Source of the DNA: Saksenaea vasiformis B4078
Taxonomy: Eukaryota; Mucoromycota; Mucoromycetes; Mucorales; Saksenaeaceae
Assembly (NCBI GenBank): GCA_000697055.1
Contig: JNDT01001810.1
Location: forward strand, 1-50,758
Length of the DNA stretch: 50,758 bases
Direction of reading: 5' to 3'
The notes under the pieces: generated by a model
Told to the model about the DNA's origin: nothing
The model's database searches: none
Seen by the model: only the letters and a program-made list of their open reading frames with translations
Part shown: positions 36,655 to 47,350 of the stretch, one piece after another
How positions within the stretch are numbered: position 1 is the stretch's first letter
How the letters are laid out: the number at the start of each line of letters is the position of its first letter
Position numbers and translations under genes: made by a program

Positions 36655-37296
36655 ATGGTTCACTTTGCACTTATCGTTGCAGCTACAGAGGAACTCGGTA
36701 TTGGGATCTCAGGAAAGCTGCCATGGTCTATTCCAAAAGACATGGCCTTCTTCAAAAAGGTAACAGGGCACATTCCGCAACATGTCGTGCCGTCCGATGA
36801 ATCTGCCAAACGCGAGAACGCTGTCATTATGGGACGTGTCACTTGGGAATCCATTTCTCCAAAGTTCCGTCCCCTTTCAGATCGTTTGAACGTTGTTATC
36901 TCTAGAAATACAAACTATAACTTGTAAGAGCGAAGTAGCAAGTGCTTTTTGATTGATACCTATCCCAGGAACACGGATGACTCGTCCACCAAGCGAGTGA
37001 CGTCCTTCGACGAAGCGCTTGCATTGATTGATCCCAAACGGCACCCTCGCGTTTTCGTTATCGGTGGTGCTCAAATATACAAACTAGCAATCCAGTCTGC
37101 AGACTGCACTCATATTCTGCTCACACGTATCAAATCCAAGTTCGATTGCGATGCATTTTTCCCTGAAATCGACCACGCTATCTATCGACTGGCTACTCAT
37201 AAGGAACTTGAAGACTATGTAGAGCAACAAGTACCAGAAGGTCTACAAAAGCATAAAAACATCGAATATGAGTTCACTATGTACGTTCGCAAATAA
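36655..37296 (+). CDS. Dihydrofolate reductase
   Basis: Two exons, 36655-36923 and 36969-37296, with a 45-nt intron (GTAAGA to CCCAG, phase 2); 198 aa, normal for fungal DHFR. The enzyme reduces dihydrofolate to tetrahydrofolate with NADPH for thymidylate and purine synthesis. The signature is complete: FALIVAATEELGIGISGKLPW with the active-site LPW, IPKDMAFFKKVT, NAVIMGRVTWESI (the NADPH-binding GRxTWES block) and RVFVIGGAQIYKLAI. The C-terminal strand is YEFTMYVRK. The acidic catalytic residue of the IPKDM block is present. The ATG is preceded by CACC (CACCATGG), a good initiation context. The stop is about 115 bp from the GH31 start on the same strand. Confidence 0.97.
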
Positions 37297-37411
37297 AGGT
37301 TTATCTACTCGTAACGTTTAAAGCTGTCGTATGTTTGTGGCGTACTTTTTGACGTTGTGCAAACGTGTGTCATTCATTCAGTCGAAACTCACGGTGGGTT
37401 CTTTTTTTCCC

Positions 37412-39987
37412 ATGCGCCAACATATCCCTCAAGGCTTCGCTTTTGACGAAAAAATCCACTACCCTTTGACATTCCGCAATGCTCAAGGGGACAGCTTTAG
37501 CATCGAGTTTATTGATCCCCATATTGCTCATGTGTACTTTCAACGTGCAGGAGAAGAAGTAAAGACAAACTTATCGGCGCCAAAAGATCTGTATGTTGTC
37601 AGTACCAGTGACAAAGATGACCAAGCTATTGTGGTTGAGACGTCGTCGCTCCGACTCAGAATATACATGGACCCTTTGTATCTCGTCTGGTCTGACCTAG
37701 AAGATCGGGTGTTCGCCGAAGACTTACCGCATCGGAGCTACGCCTACGATTTGGAAAATGGCAGTGTATGGCACTATCAACGTCGACGTATGACCGACAA
37801 GTACTATGGCTTAGGTGAACGCACGGGGGACATGAATTTGGCAGGTCGTCGGTTTCGACTTGAACGCGTCGACTGTATGGGTTATGATGCCGAGACGCAG
37901 GATCCTATGTATAAGTTCTTCCCATTTTATCTTACGCTCACCGAACCTTCTGTTGCGCATGGCATTTATTACAATAACTTTGCAACCACAACTCTGGATT
38001 TTGGAAAAGAATACGATGCGGCAAGTTTTATTGAAAAATAAACTGGGATACTTACTTATTCGTTCTCGTTGGCTCAGTAGATGTGGGGACCCTATACGTA
38101 CTACCACGCAGCGGCCGGCCAGTTAGATTACTATCGTATCTATGGCCCTTCTGTTCCTGAAGTTGTTCGCAAGCTTGCAGCTTTGGTTGGCCGACCGCGA
38201 CATTTACCCCCACGGTACGCCTTTGGATACCTAGCATCTTCTATGGGGTACGCTGAGGCTCACGATGCTCAGGAACGACTGGAAACTTTTGCTTCGCGAT
38301 GTCGTGAGCATCGGATCCCTTGTGATGGTATGCATTTGTCTTCTGGGTATACCACCTCGCCAACAACGGGAGATCGGCTTGTGTTTACCTGGAACAGAGA
38401 GCGTTTCCCAGACCCTGAACGTTTGGCAAAGCGGCTGAAAGCGGCGGGAATTCATATCTTCGCCAACGTCAAACCATGGCTTCTGCAGAGCCATCCTGAC
38501 TATGAACGTATGAAAAAAGAGAAAGGTTTTGTGTGGGACAATGAACAGCCATCCGTTTTGTGGCAATGGCGTGCGGGAGCAAATACAATGGGACGTGCAA
38601 GTTACATCGACTTCTCTAGTAAGGCAGGTTACGCCTACTGGAAAGAACAGACGCGGGCTCAACTGCTCGAATACGGGTACGATTTGTGGTTGGACAACAA
38701 CGAATTTACCATGTTGGATGACGGTCATACGTATGCTGGCGAAGTACAACCAAATAAGCTAGAAGGCGCCAGTGCGCTTCAGGGCCGAACTACAGCTAGG
38801 GAGGCTGGTACACCACACCAGACACTGCTTATGATCCAAGCATCGTATGAGGCCGTGCGCGATTACAGTCCTAACCAACGACCATTCCTGATTACACGGT
38901 CTTTGATCCCATTCGGTCACCAGCTTGTCTCACAGACCTGGAGTGGCGACAACGTTACACAGTGGAAGACGATCAAGTACAACATTTCGATGGGTGTAGG
39001 GGCAGGTCTGGGCGCAGTGGGCATGTATGGTCATGATGTTGGTGGTTTCTCAGGACCACGACCAGATCCTGAGATGTTTGTCCGATGGGTACAGCAGGGT
39101 ATCTTTTGGCCACGTTTCTGCATTCATTCATTTAACTCTGACGGCACGATCACCGAACCATGGATGGTAAGCATCACCTAGTGCTCAACTCATTATAGTA
39201 ATACAAACGTTTTCAGTATCCCGAAACGTTACCTGTGATCCGTAAGGCGATTGAACTTCGTTACCGCCTTATTCCATACCTGTATTCGCTCTACGTCACG
39301 ATGTACCATCGCGCATGTGAGCCGCTGATCCGCCCCATGTTCTATGACCACCAAACAGACATCATCACACACGAGCAGCAGACAGAGTTTATGTTGGGCT
39401 CGCAGATCCTTGTTGCACCCGTGTTCGCCCCTAGCGGTGGCGCCGTCTCGCAACGCGAAGTCTATCTGCCCCGGGATAAGGGCTGGTACCATTACCAGAC
39501 AGGTAAGTACTTCGAAGGCGGCCGTACTGTCCAAGTCGAGTCGCATCTGGAAGATGCCGCAGCGCCACTGTTCGTGAAGGCAGGTACTATTCTCTGCTTT
39601 GGCAAGGTCATGCAACACATGAAGGAACTCCCAGATGACGAACGACGCATTCAGATTTTCCCAGAACGAAATGGTGATAAACGACGGCATACGTTTCATC
39701 TTATCGAAGATGATGGCGAAACATTGTACCATGAAACAGGAGGTGCATATGCTGAAGTGGAGATCTGGATGGAGGCGGGCGAGAAAGAGATCCGAGTGGG
39801 GATCGATGTGACCAATGATGGTTACTTCCCTTACTATGATACGCTGTGGGTAACATGCCCTATTGCCAGCGAGACGCGTAAACTGGTGTTTGAGAATCCC
39901 GAAGTCGCACAGATGGTGGATGACGACGAGCTGAGGAGTTACGTTGCCATTCAGATTCCCTGGCGCCGTTCTACAGTAGCAAAGTAA
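37412..39987 (+). CDS. Glycoside hydrolase family 31 alpha-glucosidase
   Basis: Three exons, 37412-38020, 38081-39166 and 39217-39987, give 821 aa. The first intron is GC-AG: the exon ends GATGCG, the intron begins GCAAGT and ends CAGTAG. No GT donor gives a frame that keeps YDA next to WGPYTYY. GH31 enzymes release glucose from alpha-linked oligosaccharides. The nucleophile is Asp408 in DLWLDNNEF, and the acid/base is Asp493 in QTWSGDNVT. RSLIPFGHQ and GHDVGGFSGPRPDPEMFVRW belong to the same barrel. LDYYRIYGP and RYAFGYLASSMGY mark the barrel start; the end has LYVTMYHRACEPLIRP and FMLGSQILVAPV. There is no obvious signal peptide from ATG 37412, which suggests an intracellular enzyme; an in-frame ATG at 37331 would add 27 hydrophobic-basic residues. 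The 3' end is 24 bp from the kelch gene stop. Confidence 0.93.
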
Positions 39988-40011
39988 TAAACAAAGGGAC
40001 AATGAAAACGG

Positions 40012-41793
40012 TTAAGGTGCTCGGATGTTAGCTTTATTATGATTATCGAGAGTGGTAGTGCTATCATTTTGCATCGACTTGATTCGAAGCATTAGATCAT
40101 CGCCCCAAGAATCTGGTTGATGTTGATGTTGGCTGAGCCGCCCAAGAGGGGAGGGCAGGACAGGATGAGTATTTGTGGTGGCACTGCTGCTATTTGAGGA
40201 GACGGAGTAGATACTTTTGCGAAGATGATTTTTAACTGCCAAGCGGGGTTGTTCATGCCAATCGTAATCCATTTGGTCATTAAATCCAACCCATTGGATG
40301 GATGCGACCGATTTGGACGACGCAACGGAGGCTGTTCGATGAGGGAAGGTCGGGGTTGTCGGTGTGAGAGACTGTTGGTTTACATTCTCCTTGGATTGGG
40401 CTTCGCCTAGATTATTCAAGACAGCCTGCATCCACATCGTGTTTTCGCTTAATGGCCTTGAAGCAGAAGACGGGCGAGTGGGTGGTGCGGGTGCCGGTGT
40501 GAATTCAATAGCGGGGTTGGTGGATTCGACCCGTGTAAGCTCAGGTTCAGAATGAACGGTGGCTATTGGCACATTGTTCTTTGCTGATTCCGTCTCGAGA
40601 TGTATATTCGGGGGGTCTGCTATGGGCGTGTCTTTCGGAAAGCACGGCATGACACTGAATCGTGGATTCCGAGAGCGGCGTTGTTGTTCCAATCGGCGTC
40701 GACGACGTCTGGTCCAGACCAACAATAGCCCAAGGGCCAGGGCCACAAAGCTGAGTGTCCCGACTACAATGCCAGCAATGGCTCCGCCCGGCAACCCCCC
40801 TGAATTATTCGGGTCAATGATATTATTATTATTATTATTATTACTGGTAGTTGTTGTTGTAGGAATTGCAACAAGCGCAGCGATCGGCAGTGGCTGACCC
40901 ATATGTTGTGTCGATTGGGAAACCCAGGTCATGGTGCCTAGACTAAGAAAGAGGGATTCGACAGCACGAGCGCTCCCTTCATCCCCGCCGTGAAACATCA
41001 ACAAGGTGTCACGAACAAAAACAGCAGCATGTCCACTTCGAGCGGACGGGGCATGGCCAACAAATTGCCAATCCAAGTGTGTCGGAAGTTGCGAAAGATC
41101 AACTGTCCATACATCGTCGAGGATAGTCTGGTTGGATTGGCCTCCATAAACGACCGCGGTGTTACTGTCTTCTATTTTGCTCATGGTGGCATGGATACGC
41201 TGTTGCGGTAGAACGGATGCGTTTGTCATGGAAGGATAGCTGTATGTCAATGTGATGGTGTCGAAGGAGGTACATAATTCCTGAGAAAAACCGAAGCACG
41301 AAAGTAACCATTGACGTATCTGGACTGTAGCATGGCCTGCCATTGGAGGGGTCACACCTAGTGGAATCCAGGAATTTTCTGACTGTGCCAGTTTCCAGAT
41401 ATCGTTCAACGGAAATCCATCCTGGCCAAAGCCTCCCCATATAAAGATATTGTCACCCATGATGGATGATGTATGTGCATACCTTGAGGAAGGGGTTACC
41501 GTGTTTGTAGAATTTGCGGTAGTTGCGCGGTCATTGGATTGCCCGAAAAGAGATACAATAGACCGGGACGGAGTGTGATAATTGGTTGTGTGTCCTGACC
41601 GTGCTATGGTCGTATTTGTTAAATGAGCAGTACAATTACTGTCGACGCGAAACGAAATAGGTGAGGCAAACGTGTTGTCAGGTGTGGTGACGTTGACGCC
41701 ACCAAATAGATAAATTGAACCGTCGGGGAGCTTTGTGGCAGTATGATATTTACGTGATGCGTATCCGATATGTTGGTAACAAGGAAGGGTCAT
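40012..41793 (-). CDS. Kelch-repeat protein with one transmembrane segment
   Basis: Single frame of 593 aa. Kelch-like blades are seen at about residues 15-32 (YHTATKLPDGSIYLFGG), 103-121 (SRYAHTSSIMGDNIFIWGG), 198-219 (with AVVYGGQSN and DDVWTVDL) and 252-270 (RSGHAAVFVRDTLLMFHGG). A Thr/Asn-rich spacer follows, then a strong membrane segment at 336-360 (GAIAGIVVGTLSFVALALG) ending in a run of arginines, which acts as a stop-transfer signal. The cytoplasmic tail of about 230 residues is Ser/Thr/Pro-rich. The topology suggests an extracellular beta-propeller on a type I membrane protein, known in Mucoromycota and other fungi as kelch-TM proteins of unclear role. No signal peptide is found after the ATG at 41793. 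An upstream exon carrying one is likely, but no AG acceptor exists close to the ATG, so the N terminus is uncertain. Confidence 0.75.
   Translation of the reverse strand: MTLPCYQHIGYASRKYHTATKLPDGSIYLFGGVNVTTPDNTFASPISFRVDSNCTAHLTNTTIARSGHTTNYHTPSRSIVSLFGQSNDRATTANSTNTVTPSSRYAHTSSIMGDNIFIWGGFGQDGFPLNDIWKLAQSENSWIPLGVTPPMAGHATVQIRQWLLSCFGFSQELCTSFDTITLTYSYPSMTNASVLPQQRIHATMSKIEDSNTAVVYGGQSNQTILDDVWTVDLSQLPTHLDWQFVGHAPSARSGHAAVFVRDTLLMFHGGDEGSARAVESLFLSLGTMTWVSQSTQHMGQPLPIAALVAIPTTTTTSNNNNNNNIIDPNNSGGLPGGAIAGIVVGTLSFVALALGLLLVWTRRRRRRLEQQRRSRNPRFSVMPCFPKDTPIADPPNIHLETESAKNNVPIATVHSEPELTRVESTNPAIEFTPAPAPPTRPSSASRPLSENTMWMQAVLNNLGEAQSKENVNQQSLTPTTPTFPHRTASVASSKSVASIQWVGFNDQMDYDWHEQPRLAVKNHLRKSIYSVSSNSSSATTNTHPVLPSPLGRLSQHQHQPDSWGDDLMLRIKSMQNDSTTTLDNHNKANIRAP
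40821..40843 (-). repeat. ATT/AAT trinucleotide tract coding poly-Asn
   Basis: Seven to eight ATT units on the plus strand encode the run of asparagines in the spacer before the kelch protein membrane segment. It is a likely site of length variation. Confidence 0.8.
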
Positions 41794-42273
41794 GACAAAA
41801 GGAGCGAATGGAAGAAGAGGAAAAAAAGAGAGAGAGAGAGAAGATGTTTACCAGTACAAAGAGTTCCAAAAAAATTTACAGTGAATTTCATACAGCAACA
41901 CGAATGAACGTGACACAAACCCATGCGTGTCATTAATGACCTCGGCTGAGTTTGAGATGGTGAACAAACGCAAAGACAAAGTGGAACGGGGTTGCGTCAA
42001 AAAGATTTTCCCCACTTTTCCTAGTTTAGTCGAGTTCATGTGTCCTGCATGACAAGTCATTCAGGGCAAACTTACGTGCCAATAGCCAATGGCAAAAAAT
42101 GAAGAAGGTTATTACCAAATAGATAAAGGAAAATACCGCAGACAGAATCGGGGTAGAAAAAAGATGTCAGCTGGTCCCTATTCCCCTCATTGCCTCTCTT
42201 TGGATGATACTATTTCCAGCGTCAATGTGTCATCGAGCGTTGTAACCTTTTTTCCTCATTTAAATATTTACCC

Positions 42274-42296
42274 TATATAACGGGATTCCTATAAAA
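42274..42296 (+). promoter_or_regulatory. TATA-like elements of the dicarboxylate transporter gene
   Basis: TATATAA at 42274-42280 and TATAAAA at 42290-42296 lie 67 and 51 bp before the ATG at 42341. The shared 547-bp region between this gene and the divergent kelch gene would hold both promoters. Confidence 0.45.
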
Positions 42297-42340
42297 TAGC
42301 GACTGGCAGGATCACCACCACTTTTACTTGTCTTTAAGTC

Positions 42341-44472
42341 ATGAAACCTTCTTTCAATTACCACACAATTAATTTACCCACGGAAGAGGATGAACCACCT
42401 TCCAATCGATTTACCGAACAAACATCCCTTTTACCTCCGTATCATAAACACAAGCGATTATTCCCTAGTAAGATTTACAGGAACCAACCCAGTTGTCAAA
42501 TGAACCTCCATATCAATCTTTAAAAAAAACGTTGATGTAGACTGGAAGACATGCGCTAACAGTCGCATGGTTCAGTTATTACCTTCATTACTGATTGGTG
42601 TAGCCATGTGGTTTGGTGTCACGCCTAGTGATGATCTGACACCAACCGCTATTCATCTGCTGGCAGTATTTACGAGGTAGGCTAACATGATCAAGATCAT
42701 GTTCTAAACCACATTCCTTGAGCATAGTTGTATTTTCGCTTTGATCACTACTTCGGTTGATATCACGGTGCTGGTCCTCACCTCCTTAGTCGTTCTATCT
42801 GTTACCCGTTCTTTTGAATGCACCGATCATGCTACTGGAAACTCAACCGAATGCAGGCTCTGTGGAGAGCTGGATCCTCTCACGGGGCAGACGATAGAAT
42901 GCCACGCTGGCGAAGACGCTTTTGCGCAGTCTCTTAAAGGCTTTTCTAGTACCGTTGTCTGGCTCATCTTTGCCGCATTCCACTTTGGAAAAGCGATCGA
43001 GATCACACGTTTAGGAAGACGCATCTCTTTACTACTTATTAAACGTTTCGGAAAGCGGGTCCTCGGACTGGCTTACGCTATTGTTTTTTCAGGTAACTGA
43101 AACATCACATCTGCGTGCCTGATCTCATCTCGCCGTTGTCAGAACTGCTACTTGCCCCATTTATACCCAGCAACACAGCACGAGGCGGTGGTATTGTGCT
43201 GCCTATCGTCCAGTCGATTGCCACCACTCTTGGATCAACTCCTACACAGAACCCGAAGCTCGGTGGTTTTTTGATGCTTGTCGGAACGCACTCTAATTTG
43301 GTTTCTGCATCGATGTATTTGACTGGTAAGTACTAAAGACAAAAAACAACATACTACTACGATCACGTTTTCTCATTATTTTTGTTTAAAAAGGTATGGC
43401 ACCGAATCCTATCGTGGTGGCCAAGGCCAGTCAACTGTATCCGGATTTACACTTTGATTTTGTAACATGGCTTGTCGGTAGTAGCGTTCCTGCTCTCGTT
43501 TGCGCTTTATCTATTCCGTTGATTCTGTACTGGACGTGTGGCCTCTCCGAACAGACAAATGAGCAAAAGCACTCTGATGAAAATGTTATCCATCATGCTC
43601 AAGATGAGCTTGATCAGATGGGTGCTATGTCAAGCCGAGAATGGGTAACGCACCAAAAAAAAAAACTCTCTTAAGCGGTTACTGATTCCATCGGTTCTTA
43701 GCAACTCTGTATAACACTTCTGACTTGTCTCTGCCTGTGGGTGGCCTCTAGCTATATTCATTTGGAACCAACTTTGGTGGCACTTATTGGCATTGCTGCA
43801 CTTCTACATATGGATACCATAACATGGAAGGATATTACCTCAAATACAAATGCTGTTCGTATCATTGAAGGTCAAATATTCAATGAAACTGACAGTTTTG
43901 ATAGTGGGATACGTTGTTCTGGCTAGGTGGATTTGTTACAATCGCTCAACAACTGTCCCAGGCAGGAGCATCCGCTTATCTAGGCCGCACAATTTCAAGT
44001 TCCATTTCCCATCTTGGTTGGGCTCCCGTACCATGTTTAACTGTTGCCTATTTTCTGACGACGTTTATGTTTTCGTCGTTGAGTGCCCACACTGTGGCAT
44101 TTGTGGCAACCTTTCTGGATGCCGGACACGAACTAGGAGCCAATCCTCTTGTGCTTACGGCTTTCTTGGCGTATTTTAGTGCTCTCGGTGGCTGCATGGT
44201 ATGGAAACCTTCTTTTCTCCATGTGAATACTAAACTATTGGTTAGACGAATTTCTCTACGGGTAAAGCTTTATCCTCATTTTGCTTGAGGAGACAATTGG
44301 GGGTTTAGATACTTATTAACGTTTTCGGATAGGTTCGATGACCATGTATTATGCTCCTGGCTACGTATCACGTTCCAAATGGTTTATTATTGGCCTTCTT
44401 CTTGCAACCTTTTATATCACCGTCTATCTAACACTTGGCATGGGATGGTGGAAGTTCCTAGGCTGGATGTAA
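42341..44472 (+). CDS. DASS/SLC13-family dicarboxylate transporter
   Basis: Nine exons: 42341-42467, 42541-42676, 42728-43092, 43143-43325, 43394-43644, 43702-43854, 43905-44198, 44246-44261 and 44333-44472; 554 aa. Exon 8 is only 16 nt. It supplies TNFST between GGCM and GSMTMYYAPGYV, and both flanking introns have good signals (TACTAAAC branch site, GTAAAG donor). The protein is a multi-pass membrane carrier. The two SNT/hairpin signatures are present: LAPFIPSNTARGGGIVLPI at about residues 210-230 and GTHSNLVSASMYLTGMAPNP about 35 residues later. TNAWDTLFWLGGFVT and LSAHTVAFVATFL are also typical. The best fit I know is the plastid/bacterial 2-oxoglutarate/malate translocator branch (DiT1, CitT-like). 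Malate, succinate or 2-oxoglutarate would be likely substrates (inference). The cytosolic N terminus (about 60 aa) is polar; a Cys-rich loop (TECRLCGELDP) lies between early helices. Confidence 0.9.
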
Positions 44473-46104
44473 AGACAAAAACAGCCATCCCCTTCCCTTG
44501 TTCGTGGCGTTATCACCTTGTAAATAGATATTCCCCTTGATTTTTCTTCGTATACCAGTAATACGAAATAGCCCCAGCGGCGCAAAATAAATTTGAATAG
44601 AAAGAATGCCTGAATGACGTAGCTTGTGGGAGTACATTGTTAGAGATGCTGTTCTAATCGCAGTTGCTCAACATCGTAATGTCGTTGACTCATCGGATGA
44701 TAGTTGGCTTGTCATAACGAGAGAGCAAGTGTCTCGAGTCTTAATAGGGAACAAAGCAGAAATTGATTGGTTCCACGTTTTCACATTGTGACTCCAACGA
44801 ACACAAGTAGACTTCTAGGGAAAGTCGTCTGGCTTCTGCCGACGATCATGGTGTGATATGAACCGATAATTTAGATCGTAACAAAAAGAATGATAATTGA
44901 ATCATGTACGGACAAATTTTCCGTATTAACTAGGGCGCTTAGACTCCATATAACATAACGTTCTTCATGGCACTTAAATTGTGTGTTTACAGTTTATCCA
45001 TTAAAATTTGGTGATTACGCAGTTTGCGAACTTGCAGTGTTTTGTCACAAGACAGGCCCAAGCACAGGCACTTTTACATCTACAAAATCAGCCATGGTGT
45101 TGTTACTGGGAAACAATTACGAAATGGCAAAAAGATGCAGAGAACAGTTACTACACGGGTGGATCGGGATACACAACTCCTTTCGGAGCCTTAATCATAT
45201 TTCGGCTACACCTTTTCTATGCGTACTCCGTTTGTTGTTTCATTGCAACCAACACTAAAAAGCCGTTATGCGATATAGGGTGGGGTGGGGGTACCAGTGA
45301 AAAAAATGCTTCGACGCCACATGACTACTGTACTCAAACACTACCAACTGAACAAGCACCGGAAGAACGTATGTTTATAGAGAACAGCTGAACGTTTGTA
45401 AGTAGCAGGTACAGGTGTAATCATACGTGTGCTTATCAAGTAACCATTTTACAGAATCGATAGTAGATATACTGGAAGCAATTATCTATCATATTATGAT
45501 CCGTAACAGTGGAGACACGATGCTTATCTTTCTTTTTTCAGGAGTGCATGAAAAAAAAAGACACCATGCTACAGAATATCTATGCTCAACCATGTAGACA
45601 AGGATCCATCTCTTGGCAATGCAAATTGCAGTACAAGAACCGATGCTTGCATAAAGTTTTACCCTTAGCTCTTTAAAGGCGAAAACAAAATAGAAAGATG
45701 ACGCATAATTATGTAGCGGCTCTTCCGTTACGTATCAGTACGCCAGAACAGCCATCCACGTTCTTAAATGGTCAGTAGTTAATGACAAACCCTTTAAGAT
45801 AAGCCAACCATGGCAGAGTTTACTACTATGGAAATTCCTCTCATTTCCGCTACCATTTGGCATTAAGGAGAAAGCCGGATTATATGCTCTACAAAACTCG
45901 GCATTTCTTTGCAATGGAACCGCGGTAATGAGGAAGAAGCTAGCTTTGAATATAGGTTGAGGGTTGGACAGGAACAGTAACACCATGCGCACCGTTGGGG
46001 TCAAGATCGCAGGACTTCTCGTGACTTCGAACTTTTTTTTTCCTCCGTGGTTGAATTTTCCCTGTGTTCAGGTTCACCGCCGCAGCGAGCATACTTTCTG
46101 GATC
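44473..46104. other. Intergenic, no supported gene
   Basis: About 1.6 kb between the transporter and RPC6. Two overlapping plus frames at 44983-45391 and a minus frame at 45735-46004 show no motif. A CAG at 46069-46071, 33 bases before the RPC6 ATG, is preceded by a pyrimidine-rich stretch, so RPC6 may have a 5' leader intron here. Confidence 0.45.
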
Positions 46105-47350
46105 ATGGAGGGGCCTCGCGACGTGCAAATGGGAGAAGCCAACGCCAATGCCGGGGGGAATGCACCAATGGGACTTTCCGCGGGAGAATGGAAGTTCTAC
46201 CAATTTGTTCGGAGCCATGATCAGGTAAATAAAGCATATTCACGACCGTTTTTGTAAGTTAACTCAAATGCGGCTAATTTAGGGTGTCAAATTCAGCGAT
46301 CGTCCTCCTGATATGGCTGTGGAAGAAGCCTATGCTGCGATGAACGCGTTGCTGAAGAAGGTTTGCTGGATATATATATATATTTTAAAGAAACAGATGT
46401 AGAGAACGTGTCTTGCTGACTGAGAATCGGATATCTTGCAGAACTCACTCGAGGTCATTACATTGAATGGAGAGAATATGGTACGCGCCATCGATTTGAA
46501 AGATGCTGAAAGGTATTGAAGATGGTGGTGAAGTTATTATTGACTAACTGTTGATTCGTGCGACATCTAGAGCGAGTCGGATGAACGACGAAGGGCGACT
46601 GGTATTTAATGCAATTCGTGCAGCAGGCAATGTCGGCATTTGGACAAAAGATTTGAAAAAGAAGACGAACTTACCCACCTTGGTGCTGAACCGGGCGTTG
46701 AAAACATTGGAACAAAAACAAGAAATTAAGTCTGTCAAGCATGTGAAATATCCCACAAGGAAAATATACATGCTTTTTAATTTGACACCATCAAGTGAAG
46801 TGACAGGTGGTGCATGGTATACAGATCAAGAGCTTGATACAGATTTCATCGACACCTTGAAAAATGCCTGTCTAAAATATATCGCGCAAAGGGTAAGGTA
46901 TAATCAAGGGGAGCTAGTAGGTCATAAACTGTTTGATTGTAGAGTTTTCCACGAAAGGAAGGCATACGAGATGCAGTATTTGGTATAGATTATGAGCATT
47001 ATCCAACAGCTACAGAGGTTCGACGATTCATCACCGAGTCCCGTCTCTCTTCTATCGATCTATCTGTTAAGGACATCACTAGCTTGCTTGACGTACTGGT
47101 ATACGATGGCGCTGTAGAGAAAAAACTACCATTCATGGCTGGGATGGAAGATTTCAGTGATGACGAAAACGATAATGAGGAATCGGTTCCATGGGCATAC
47201 AAAGCTGTACGTAAAGGTGCTGATCGATTACCTACGGAAGCGTTTACGGAAATCCCCTGTGGAAAGTGTCCCGTGTTCAGTTTCTGCACTGAAGATGGAC
47301 CAGTCTCACCATTCAATTGTGAATATTTCAAGACGTGGCTGGATTGGTAA
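46105..47350 (+). CDS. RPC34: RNA polymerase III subunit RPC6 (RPC34/RPC39)
   Basis: Five exons: 46105-46224, 46283-46360, 46442-46512, 46571-46892 and 46943-47350; 332 aa. The protein is part of the RPC82-RPC34-RPC31 subcomplex that lets RNA polymerase III engage TFIIIB and open promoters of tRNA and 5S genes. It carries tandem winged helices. Seen in order are FYQFVRSHDQGVKFSD, then LVFNAIRAAGNVGIWTKDLK, LPTLVLNRALKTLEQK and the strongly conserved VKHVKYPTRKIYMLFNLTPS, then TGGAWYTDQELDTDFI. The C-terminal domain ends with CGKCPVF, FSFC and FNCEYFKTWLDW; these four cysteines match the Fe-S-binding end known in human RPC39. An ATG-poor upstream frame continues 5' of 46105, but the ATG at 46105 (ATCATGG) gives the normal length. 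Intron 2 holds a TA microsatellite at about 46370. Confidence 0.95.

Noticed and set aside
39229..40002. 257-codon minus-strand frame over the GH31 3' exon
   Set aside because: It is antisense to a clearly coding exon and has no motif of its own.
40559..40897. 112-codon plus-strand frame over the kelch gene
   Set aside because: It is a shadow of the minus-strand membrane segment and arginine run.
44186..44332. Single long intron from GTGGCT to GGATAG in the transporter
   Set aside because: It keeps frame but deletes the conserved TNFSTG segment; the two-intron model with the microexon restores it.
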